DNA of 64,000 bases, taken from Acidobacteriota bacterium (GTDB lineage: Bacteria; Acidobacteriota; Thermoanaerobaculia; Thermoanaerobaculales; Thermoanaerobaculaceae). Below are positions 54,048 to 61,729 of the stretch, in pieces. The notes under the pieces were generated by a model. It was not told the origin of the DNA. It did not search any database and worked only from the letters and a program-made list of their open reading frames with translations. Both the position numbers and the translations under genes were made by a program. The DNA is taken from contig JACQZW010000057.1 in the NCBI GenBank assembly GCA_016213675.1, forward strand, positions 32,801 through 96,800, read 5' to 3'. The stretch's first letter is position 1. Every line of letters begins with the position of its first letter.

Positions 54048-55279
54048 GCGACGAACCGGAGGCGGGCGAACCGCCGCTTGCCGACCTGCACGAGCGCCGA
54101 CGTCCCGGCGGCGGCGGACAGCGTCGCCATCGGGTCGCGGACCGGCTCGCCGTCGACCTTGACGCCGCCCTGCTCGAGGAGGCGCCTCGCCTCTCCGTTC
54201 GACGCAGCCAACCCACTGGCCGTCAGCAGCTTGGCGAGGAGCTGCGGGGCCGCCGTGGCGGGGAGGGCGATCTCGTCGACCTCGTCCGGGGTCTCGCGGC
54301 GCTGGTGGACGCCGCGGAAGTGCGCCTCCGCGCCCTGGGCGGCGGCGTCGTCGTGGAAGTCGGCGGTCACGGTGCGGGCGAGGTCGAACTTCAGGTCCAT
54401 CGGGTGCCGGGCGCCCTCCTCGACGTCCCGCTTCATCGCCGCGATCTCGGCCGGGGGGAGGTCGGTGAGCAACGTCCAGTAGCGCCACATCAGGGCGTCC
54501 GAGACCGACATCAGCTTGCCGAACATCTCCTCCGGCGGGTCCTCGACGGCGACGTAGTTGCCGAGCGACTTCGACATCTTCTCGACCCCGTCGAGCCCCT
54601 CGAGGAGCGGCAGGGTCATGACGATCTGCGCCGGCAGGCCGAGCTTTCCCATCAGGTCGCGGCCGACCAGGAGGTTGAAGAGCTGGTCGGTGCCGCCGAG
54701 CTCGACGTCGGCCTCGAGGGCGACCGAGTCGTAGGCCTGCGCGACCGGGTAGAGCAGCTCGTGGAGGGAAATCGGCTCGCCCGCCGCGAGACGCTTGGAG
54801 AAGTCGTCGCGCTCGAGGATCTGGGCCAGCGTGACCTTGGCGGTGAGCCGGATCCACTCCTCGGAGGAGAGCGCGCCCAGCCAGCGGGCGTTGAAGTCGA
54901 TGACCGTCGCGTCGCGGTCGAGGAGCCGGAAGATCTGCCGCTTGTACGTCTCGGCGTTGGCCGCGACCTGCTCCCGTGTGAGCTGGGGGCGGGTCGACTT
55001 CTTGCCGGTCGGGTCGCCGATCATTCCGGTGAAGTCGCCGATGAGGAACACGACCCGGTGGCCGAGCTGCTGGAAGTGGCGCATCTTGCGGATGACCACG
55101 GTGTGGCCGAGGTGGAGGTCGGGCGCCGAAGGATCGAAGCCGACCTTGACGGTGAGCGGCCGGCCGGCCTTGGCGGCGGCGACCAGGCGCGCCTCGAGGT
55201 CCTCGGGCCGGACCACGTCGACACACCCCTTGAGCAACAGCTCCATCTGCTCCTTGATCGGGCGACTGGCGGTCGTCAT
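54044..55279 (-). CDS. tyrS: Tyrosyl-tRNA synthetase
   Basis: 411 aa. HLGH at 56-59 (HIGH), GDPTGKKSTRPQL, ELGGTDQLFNLLVGRDL and KMSKSLGNYV (KMSKS) near 240; class I synthetase fold. C-terminal S4-like domain: LTASGLAASNGEARRLLEQGGVKVDGEPV. Charges tRNA-Tyr. No tRNA-Tyr gene is in the window. Confidence 0.96.
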   Translation of the reverse strand: MTTASRPIKEQMELLLKGCVDVVRPEDLEARLVAAAKAGRPLTVKVGFDPSAPDLHLGHTVVIRKMRHFQQLGHRVVFLIGDFTGMIGDPTGKKSTRPQLTREQVAANAETYKRQIFRLLDRDATVIDFNARWLGALSSEEWIRLTAKVTLAQILERDDFSKRLAAGEPISLHELLYPVAQAYDSVALEADVELGGTDQLFNLLVGRDLMGKLGLPAQIVMTLPLLEGLDGVEKMSKSLGNYVAVEDPPEEMFGKLMSVSDALMWRYWTLLTDLPPAEIAAMKRDVEEGARHPMDLKFDLARTVTADFHDDAAAQGAEAHFRGVHQRRETPDEVDEIALPATAAPQLLAKLLTASGLAASNGEARRLLEQGGVKVDGEPVRDPMATLSAAAGTSALVQVGKRRFARLRFVA

Positions 55280-55306
55280 GACCTCTCCTCGTGTCGTGCC
55301 GCCGGC

Positions 55307-57208
55307 TCAGGGCCGGCGAGGGGGGGATTTTCGCACACCGGCAGGCGGCGTCGCCGCAACCGGCTCGGGCCCGGTCGCGCGCCGGACCAGCGCGGCCCAG
55401 GGCGGCAGCCCGGCGAGGATGCGCGAGACGTCGGCGGCATCAACCGCCAGCAGCTCTTCCTGCCTCGGCAGGACGGGCAGGAAGGGCGTCGCAGCGGTTC
55501 GCGCGGCGGAGCGGGCGACGTCGCCGAACAGCATGGCGGCCAGGCGACGCCCGGCCTCGGCGGTGTCGGCGGGCGACACCGCCCCGCGGCGCGCGGTGAG
55601 CGCGGCAGAGGCCGAGGCGTCGAGCTCCGGCACGCTCGCGCCGCCCTCGGCGCCGACGACGAGGAACAACCGTCCGGGCAGCGCCAGCCAGGTGGCCGCC
55701 GCGACCTCCGCCACGCGGGAGGCGAGAACCTCCCCGGCGACGAGCCCCGGGACGGTCGCGGGCAGCTCGATGGCGGCCGCGAACCGGGGGGTGCCGGGCT
55801 GCCGCGTCCAACCGAGGGCTACCGGGCCCTCGAGGACGCTGGCGCGGACCCCGCCGGCCGGGAGCCCGGCGAAGAACTTGACCGCCGCCTCGTGGCCCTC
55901 CTCGATCTCCTCGGGGAGGACGAGGGCGACGGAGAGGGAGTCCGCCGACACCGCGTCGGCGAGACCGAACGAGCGGGCCAGCTCCTCGTCCGGCGTCGCG
56001 GGGGCGGTGGAGCCGGCGCCGGTGATCGCCTCGGCGAGGACCTCGAGGACCTCGTCGAGCTCCGCGGCCGGGACGACGACGGCGACGGTGGGGACGCCGA
56101 CGATGCCGCTCGCCTCGACGGCCCACCCGCGGTCGGCCGCGGCCGCCGCGGCGGCCTCGACGGCGGTGCGTCCCTGGTGGGGCGTGACACCGCCGACCGC
56201 GACGGCGGCCACCGCGGTCTCGCCCGCCACCCAGCGCCAGCTCAGCACCACGCCGGTCTCCAGCGTCTGGCTGTCGGCAGCGACGCCGCGCCGCTCTTGC
56301 TCCACGAGGACGGCATAGCCGGGGTGGCCGGCCAGGACCAGGTTTGCGATGCCGCCGAGACTCGCCGCGTCGATGTGCGCGGCAAGCATCGCCCCCGCCG
56401 CGCGGCCGCCGCCGGCCAGCCGGACCGCGAGCTCACGCGCCGTCGACCGGCCGTCCAGCGCGACCGTCGCCAGTCCCCGCCGCGCGGCCGCCGCCGCGTT
56501 GTCGACCTCGGCCGGGGCCGGGGCGGCCACCGCCAGCTCGGCGAGCGCCGAGCGCAGGCGGCCGAGGGTCACCCGGGGGTGCTCGCTGCCCGCCTCGGCG
56601 CGCAGCACCAGGCGAGGGCCGGGCGACGACTCGAGGTCGGTCCGGATCGACGGGAACTGCCTCTCCAGCCGGCCGTGCAGCCAGCCCGCGAGGCCTGGAA
56701 GCAGCTCCGACCTGGGGTCGTCCGGTCCCGGGACGGCGAGCGAGAGCTCGACCCGCTCGGGCGTGCCACGGCGCAGCTCGACGCCGCCTTCCGCGAGCGG
56801 GCAGTCCGGTCGCGACAGCGGGTGGTGCGGCGTGCCGTCGAGACCCGCGAGCGCCGCCTGCAGCTCGCGGGCGGGCGTCGGTCCGACGAGGACGACGGCC
56901 GCGGCGCCGCCGCGGCTCAAGGCGCCGCCGGCCTCGACGACGAGGGAGGCGGTGAGCGCCGCCGGGACGGTGAGCACGGCCACCGTCCCACCCCGCCGGG
57001 GCGTGGCGACCAACGGGAAGGAGGCCAGCGTCGGCGGGAGCTCGACCTGGGTGGGGACGAAGACGGCGAGGTGCTCGACGTCGCCGCCGGAGACCTCGAC
57101 GACGGCCACCGGCAGGCCGGACGCGGTCCGCCACTCGGTGACCGCCTGGGCGCCCGCCTCGACGGCAGCCGCGAGGAGCGCGACGAGACAGAGGATCCTG
57201 TGCAGCAT
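55307..57208 (-). CDS. Secreted protein, possibly a degenerate M16-fold
   Basis: 633 aa with signal peptide 1-20 (VEAGAQA). The start TEWRTASGLPVAVVEVSGGDVEHLAVFVP recalls the first strand pair of M16 peptidases (RTLPNGL...), and the two lobes repeat similar lengths, but there is no HxxEH. Very Ala/Gly/Val-rich. A non-catalytic periplasmic M16-like protein is my best guess; otherwise unknown. 27 bp from tyrS, opposite end 17 bp from the divergent start at 57226. Confidence 0.5.
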   Translation of the reverse strand: MLHRILCLVALLAAAVEAGAQAVTEWRTASGLPVAVVEVSGGDVEHLAVFVPTQVELPPTLASFPLVATPRRGGTVAVLTVPAALTASLVVEAGGALSRGGAAAVVLVGPTPARELQAALAGLDGTPHHPLSRPDCPLAEGGVELRRGTPERVELSLAVPGPDDPRSELLPGLAGWLHGRLERQFPSIRTDLESSPGPRLVLRAEAGSEHPRVTLGRLRSALAELAVAAPAPAEVDNAAAAARRGLATVALDGRSTARELAVRLAGGGRAAGAMLAAHIDAASLGGIANLVLAGHPGYAVLVEQERRGVAADSQTLETGVVLSWRWVAGETAVAAVAVGGVTPHQGRTAVEAAAAAAADRGWAVEASGIVGVPTVAVVVPAAELDEVLEVLAEAITGAGSTAPATPDEELARSFGLADAVSADSLSVALVLPEEIEEGHEAAVKFFAGLPAGGVRASVLEGPVALGWTRQPGTPRFAAAIELPATVPGLVAGEVLASRVAEVAAATWLALPGRLFLVVGAEGGASVPELDASASAALTARRGAVSPADTAEAGRRLAAMLFGDVARSAARTAATPFLPVLPRQEELLAVDAADVSRILAGLPPWAALVRRATGPEPVAATPPAGVRKSPPRRP

Positions 57209-57213
57209 GTCGC

Positions 57214-57220
57214 TATCATA
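57214..57220. promoter_or_regulatory. Bidirectional -10 element (TATCATA)
   Basis: TATCAT (57214-57219) lies 6 nt before the ATG at 57226; the complement TATGAT (57220-57215) lies 6 nt before the ATG at 57208. The 17 bp between the start codons leaves no room for ribosome sites, so both transcripts should be leaderless from one shared -10. Confidence 0.6.
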
Positions 57221-57225
57221 CCGGC

Positions 57226-58158
57226 ATGGTCCCGAACCCGTTGTCCGGACGCGTCATCCTGCTGTCGTGGGCGGTCGCCCTGGCCGCCTGGCCGGTTGCC
57301 TGGCTGCTCATCGCCGTCGCGCAGGGGGTCGGGGTGCTCGCCGCCGGCGGCGGGTGGATCGGCGTGGCCGTGCCGTGGGGGGCACAGCCCTGGGGGCTGG
57401 TCAACGAGCCCGACATCGCGTTCGCCGCCCGCGGCGCGGCGCTGTGGTCGTACTGGCTGCCGCCCCTGGTACTGCCGCTGCTCCTCGCGCTCGGACTACC
57501 GCTGCTAGTGTCGACGCCAGGAAGCTGGCTCGGCGAGGTGGCGGTCGCCCAGTTCTCGCTCGCCAGCGCCGTCCTCGGCCTCGGCTGGGCCCCGCCGCTC
57601 GGCGTCGACGACGGGCCGATCGCCGGCCTGGTCCGTTTCTGGAAGGCGAAGCCCGACACGGTGCTGGCCGTGGCCGCGGTCGCCGCCGCGGTGGCCGTGC
57701 AGCCGGCGCTGCTGCGCCTCGTCGGCCACCTGTGGGCGGCGCCGGGGGGCCCGAAGCGGGTCCGCCGGATCCTCGCGGCACTCGCGCACGGCGCGGTCCC
57801 CGCGATCGGTTGGGCGGCCGCGGTGCTGCTGCTCGGTTGGGGACTGCCGCTGCGGTCCACGGCCACCGTCGCCATGGCAGTGATCGCTGGCGCGGTCGGC
57901 GCCGCGCTGTGGGTGCCGCACGCGCCGCTCCGGCCCGGCCGCGAGCTCTCGTGGCGCCGCCTCGTCGCGACCGGCCTGGCCGGGGTGGTGGTCGCGCTGG
58001 CGGCGGCGTGGGCGGGCGCCCCGGCGGACGGTCGCGCCAAGGCGCTCCTGTGGGGAACCGAGCGCACCACGTCGAACGTCCGTCCCGCCATGGCACGCAT
58101 CCGACTGGTCGGGGGTTCAGGGTCGAAGGTCCAGACTCGACAACCACACGACGAGTAG
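57226..58158 (+). CDS. Integral membrane protein of unknown function
   Basis: 310 aa with about six to seven hydrophobic segments (9-40, 66-93, 98-115, 135-165, 175-200, 205-225, 248-268). No recognised family motif. PWGAQPWGLVNEPDIAFAARG between the first helices is a distinctive periplasmic loop. The last 15 residues (GGSGSKVQTRQPHDE) come from a heptamer repeat. Divergent from the secreted protein at 57208. I cannot assign a function. Confidence 0.6.
   Translation: MVPNPLSGRVILLSWAVALAAWPVAWLLIAVAQGVGVLAAGGGWIGVAVPWGAQPWGLVNEPDIAFAARGAALWSYWLPPLVLPLLLALGLPLLVSTPGSWLGEVAVAQFSLASAVLGLGWAPPLGVDDGPIAGLVRFWKAKPDTVLAVAAVAAAVAVQPALLRLVGHLWAAPGGPKRVRRILAALAHGAVPAIGWAAAVLLLGWGLPLRSTATVAMAVIAGAVGAALWVPHAPLRPGRELSWRRLVATGLAGVVVALAAAWAGAPADGRAKALLWGTERTTSNVRPAMARIRLVGGSGSKVQTRQPHDE
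58110..58144. repeat. Heptamer repeat at the 3' end of the membrane protein gene
   Basis: cgggggt, tcagggt, cgaaggt, ccagact, cgacaac in register, inside the last codons of the gene at 57226. Confidence 0.6.
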
Positions 58159-58209
58159 GCGCCGTTTCCCCCTGGTCGGGTAGAAGAATCGCCCGGCTCC
58201 CGACCGTCT

Positions 58210-59640
58210 CTACGCGGCGCCGTGGCCGCGCAGGACCGCCGGGACGGTGCGGGCGAGGATCCTGACGTCGAGCCACAGCGACCAGTTGTCGATGTAGGCG
58301 AGGTCGAGCTCCATCCAGGTGGAGAAGTCGAGGTCGGAGCGGCCGGAGACCTGCCACAGGCAGGTGAGACCCGGCTTCATCGCGAGCCGCCGGCGCTGCC
58401 ACGGCTCGTAGCGGGCGACCTCCTCGGGAATCGGCGGCCGCGGCCCGACCAGCGACATGTCGCCGCGCAGGACGTTCCACAGTTGCGGCAGCTCGTCCAG
58501 CGACGACCGGCGCAGGAGGCGGCCGACGGCGGTGACCCGCGGGTCGTCGGGGGCCTTGAACACCGGGCCGTCCATGACGTTCAGGTGCGCGACCTCGTTC
58601 TGGCGGCGCTCCGCCCCCTCGACCATGGTGCGGAGCTTGACCAGCTCGAAGCGACGGCCCCGCAGCCCGCAGCGCTGCTGGCGGAAGAACACCGGACCGG
58701 GCGACGACAGCTTGATGGCCACCGCCGCGACCGGCCAGGCCGGCAGCGCGAGGAGGAGCCCGGCGGCCGCCACCGTGACGTCGAGGATCCGCTTGGCGAA
58801 CAGGGCCAGCGTGTCGGTCGGGGTGGTCGCGAAGGTGACCATCGGCACGCCGTCGAGCGACTCGACCTCGAGGTGCGGCTGGGTGTGCGGGAAGGGGCGG
58901 AGCGCGACGCGGACCCGCACCCCGAGCTCCTGGCAGCGCAGGATGACGTCCTCCAGCTCGCCGAGCTGGCGCAGCGGCACAGCGAGGACGACCTCGTCCA
59001 CGACCTCCCGGGCGAGGAACTCGGGCAGCTCGGAGATCGCCGCCACCACCGGGTAGGCGCCGACCCGCGCGGCGCCGCAGCCATCCGCGTCGACCAGGCC
59101 GCGGACCGAGAAGCCCCAGGCGCGGTGGGCCTGGATCCGCTCGGCGATCCGCACCGCGTCGTCGCTGCAGCCGACGACGACGACGACGCGCTCCGGCGCC
59201 TCGAGGAGCTTGCGTCCCCAGCGCGTGCGGCGCTCGACGACGCGCGCCCCGGTCAGCGCGAGCGCGTTGATGCCGCCGAACAGCGCGAGGAACGGCCGGG
59301 AGACGAACTGGGTACGCAGGAGGTAGCCGGCCGCCGCGAGCAGGAGCACGCCGAGGAGGACCGCCCGCAGGACCCGGGTGATCTCCTTGGGGAGGACGAA
59401 CACCTCGCCGGGGGCGGCGAGTCGCATGGCCGCCAGGATCACGCCCCACACCACCAGGACCACCGGCAGCAGCGGCAGGTAGTCGCCGAGCGGGTAGAGG
59501 CCGCTCGGGAAGACCGACGGGAGGATCGCCGGCAGCACGTGCGAGCGGAGCTGGTGGGCGGCGAGGAAGCTGGCCGCTGTGATCAGCTCGTCGAGGAGCA
59601 GCCGCCGGTAGGCGATCAGCCGGCTGGATTCCCGGAGCAC
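58210..59640 (-). CDS. Polyprenyl glycosylphosphotransferase (EPS sugar transferase)
   Basis: 476 aa from GTG 59640. Four N-terminal membrane helices (15-35, 45-70, 90-110, 115-135), a Rossmann-like middle (VVVVVGCSDDAVRIAERI), and the C-terminal Bac_transf domain: [18 protein letters not shown] membrane helix, then SSPGPVFFRQQRCG, FELVKLRTM and SLVGPRPPIPEEVARY. It links the first sugar phosphate to undecaprenyl phosphate, initiating polysaccharide synthesis. Overlaps the GT4 gene by 25 bp. Confidence 0.92.
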   Translation of the reverse strand: MLRESSRLIAYRRLLLDELITAASFLAAHQLRSHVLPAILPSVFPSGLYPLGDYLPLLPVVLVVWGVILAAMRLAAPGEVFVLPKEITRVLRAVLLGVLLLAAAGYLLRTQFVSRPFLALFGGINALALTGARVVERRTRWGRKLLEAPERVVVVVGCSDDAVRIAERIQAHRAWGFSVRGLVDADGCGAARVGAYPVVAAISELPEFLAREVVDEVVLAVPLRQLGELEDVILRCQELGVRVRVALRPFPHTQPHLEVESLDGVPMVTFATTPTDTLALFAKRILDVTVAAAGLLLALPAWPVAAVAIKLSSPGPVFFRQQRCGLRGRRFELVKLRTMVEGAERRQNEVAHLNVMDGPVFKAPDDPRVTAVGRLLRRSSLDELPQLWNVLRGDMSLVGPRPPIPEEVARYEPWQRRRLAMKPGLTCLWQVSGRSDLDFSTWMELDLAYIDNWSLWLDVRILARTVPAVLRGHGAA

Positions 59641-60731
59641 AGCCCCTCCAACAGGCGCTCGTAGGCGCGCGCCACGTCGTCCCAGCGGTAGGCCTCGGCC
59701 ACCCGGGCCCGCGCCGCGTCGCCGAGCTGCGCCAGCCGGGCCGGCGCGGCCAGGAAGTCCGCCAGCGCCCGCTGCAGCGAGCGGGTGCCGCCGAAGGTGA
59801 ACGCCACGCCGGTGTCGCGCACCACCTCGCGGTTCGGCGGGTTGTCGAGGAAGAACACCAGGCGACCCGCCCCCATCGCCTCGACGAGGGCGGGGTGGGT
59901 GCCGCCGACCTCGGTGGCGTGGATGTAGGCGCGGGCGTTGAAGAGCAGCTCCCGGTAGCCCTCGCCGTACACCGGGCCGGCGAGCAGCACCCGGGGGTCC
60001 TTCTCCGCCAGGGCGCGGACGCGGCGGGTGAGCGCCGCCGCGTAGGGCGCGGAGCCGACCAGCACGAGCGGGGTGTCGCCCGGCACCTCACGGTAGGCGG
60101 AGACGACCCGGTCCGGGTTGTTCTCCGGCTCGAACCGCGAGACGTAGAGCAGGTACCCCTCGGGTCGCAGCGACAGGCGGCGCAACGCCGTCAGCGTGGT
60201 CGGGTGCGGCAGGTCGCCGCCGTACGGGATCATCGTCGAGTCGCGGCGCCAGGTCCGCCGGTAGTAGCGGGCGATCACGTCGGCATCGGTGACGACCGCG
60301 TCGGCCCAGCGCGCCGACAGGCGCTCGCACAGCAGGTAGTAGGCCCGCCCGAGCATGCCCCACTTGCGGCGCTTGCGCTCGAGGCCGTCGACGTTGAGGG
60401 CGACCTTCAGGCCGCGGGCGTGGAGCAGCGGGATGAGCGGGGCGTTGGCGGCGTTGCACAGGAGCACCGCGTCGGTGTCGGCGCGGCGGACGTCGAGGCA
60501 GGAGAGCAGGGTGTGGGTCAGGGTCTCGAACGCCTTGGCGCGCAGCGCCGGCAGGACCCGCACCCTGGCCCCGCGGTGGGACGTCAATCCGGGCACGGCA
60601 ACGTGGCTCCGGGTGTAGACGGTGACGTCGTGGCCGGCGTCGGCCAGGCGCGCCGACAGCTCCTCGGCGAACGTCTCGAACCCGCCGTAGCGGGCGGGGA
60701 TGCCGCGGGTGCCGAGGATCGCGAGCCTCAC
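59616..60731 (-). CDS. GT4 glycosyltransferase with DUF1972 N-terminus
   Basis: 371 aa from GTG 60731 (GTGA overlap). LAILGTRGIPARYGGFETFAEEL is the DUF1972 signature seen in rhamnosyltransferase-like proteins; LLYVSRFEPENNPDRVVSAY, LAGPVYGEGYRELLFNARAYIHATEVGGTHPALVEAMG is the GT4 donor site. Adds a sugar to the lipid-linked polysaccharide; the sugar is not known. The longer open frame to 61487 is read-through. Confidence 0.88.
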   Translation of the reverse strand: MRLAILGTRGIPARYGGFETFAEELSARLADAGHDVTVYTRSHVAVPGLTSHRGARVRVLPALRAKAFETLTHTLLSCLDVRRADTDAVLLCNAANAPLIPLLHARGLKVALNVDGLERKRRKWGMLGRAYYLLCERLSARWADAVVTDADVIARYYRRTWRRDSTMIPYGGDLPHPTTLTALRRLSLRPEGYLLYVSRFEPENNPDRVVSAYREVPGDTPLVLVGSAPYAAALTRRVRALAEKDPRVLLAGPVYGEGYRELLFNARAYIHATEVGGTHPALVEAMGAGRLVFFLDNPPNREVVRDTGVAFTFGGTRSLQRALADFLAAPARLAQLGDAARARVAEAYRWDDVARAYERLLEGLCSGNPAG

Positions 60732-61729
60732 GGCTCCTCCAGCGGTCGGACCTGCCCCCAGGGCATGAACCACGAGGCCACGTCCCATCCTGACACGGTC
60801 GCGCGGCCGGCATTGCCGCGGCCGCGCCGGCGCTGCCGGGCGCGCAGCGCGAACGCCTCGGTCAGCCCCGGCCGCGACGAGCGTTCCGTGGTCAGACACG
60901 CCCCGGCGACGAGGAGGTCGCGCACGACCCACTCGGGCAGGCAGGCGAGCCGCCAGCGCCAGTCGGCGTTCGACCAGCGGAGCAGGAAGCGGTTGCGCAC
61001 CGAATGGCGGTTGACCTCCGGCGTGCCGCGCCGCCTCTCCTCGGGTTTGAGGCCGCGGAGGTGGGCGGCACGGCCGTCCGGCCAGTACAGGCAGCGCCAG
61101 CCGCGGCGCTGCAGGCGCCAGGCGAGGTCGGCGTCCTCGCGGTAGGCGAAGAACGCCTCGTCGAACACCTCGCCGCCCGCGTACGCGACGTCGTCGAGCG
61201 CCTCGCGGCGGTACAGCGCGCACGCCCCGGTGGCGCCGAACACCCAGGCCGGGACGATCCAGTCGGGCCGGACGGGGAGGCCAGCCCCGCGGTCCTGATG
61301 GCGTCCGGAGCGGCTCACGACCATGCCGGCGGAGTCGACCGTGGCGGTTGCCGCCAGCTCGTCGCCGGCGGCGCGCAGGAGCAGTCCGGCGGCGGTGCCG
61401 ACCCGGCGCCGGCCGGCGGCGGCGGGCAGCAGCCGCTCGAGGTAGGTCGGCTCGAGGCGGCAGTCGGGGTTGAGCGACAGCACCCACGGGGCGTCGGTGC
61501 GGCGGATCCCCTCGTTGGCTGCCGCCGCGAAGCCGCGGTTGTCCGGGAAGTCCACGATCTCGAGGCCGAGCCGGTCGCGAAACGCCGTCGCGACGGTGTC
61601 GCCGGCGGCGGCGTTGCGCACCACCACGACGCGGCGGGGCGGCCTCGTCTGGGCCGCCACGCCGGCGAGGGTGGCGGCGAGCGTCCGCTCGTGGCGGTAG
61701 CTCACGACGACGACGTCGACGTCGCTCAC
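60728..61729 (-). CDS. GT2-family glycosyltransferase
   Basis: 333 aa from GTG 61729. DVVVVSYRHERTLAATLAGVAAQTR, FPDNRGFAAAANEGIR, VLSLNPDCRLEP (DxD-like NPDC) and a C-terminal EREDADLAWRLQRRGW-like block (FAYREDADLAWRLQRRGW) are rhamnosyl/GT2 features. Basic tail. 4-bp overlaps on both sides. Confidence 0.88.
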   Translation of the reverse strand: MSDVDVVVVSYRHERTLAATLAGVAAQTRPPRRVVVVRNAAAGDTVATAFRDRLGLEIVDFPDNRGFAAAANEGIRRTDAPWVLSLNPDCRLEPTYLERLLPAAAGRRRVGTAAGLLLRAAGDELAATATVDSAGMVVSRSGRHQDRGAGLPVRPDWIVPAWVFGATGACALYRREALDDVAYAGGEVFDEAFFAYREDADLAWRLQRRGWRCLYWPDGRAAHLRGLKPEERRRGTPEVNRHSVRNRFLLRWSNADWRWRLACLPEWVVRDLLVAGACLTTERSSRPGLTEAFALRARQRRRGRGNAGRATVSGWDVASWFMPWGQVRPLEEP

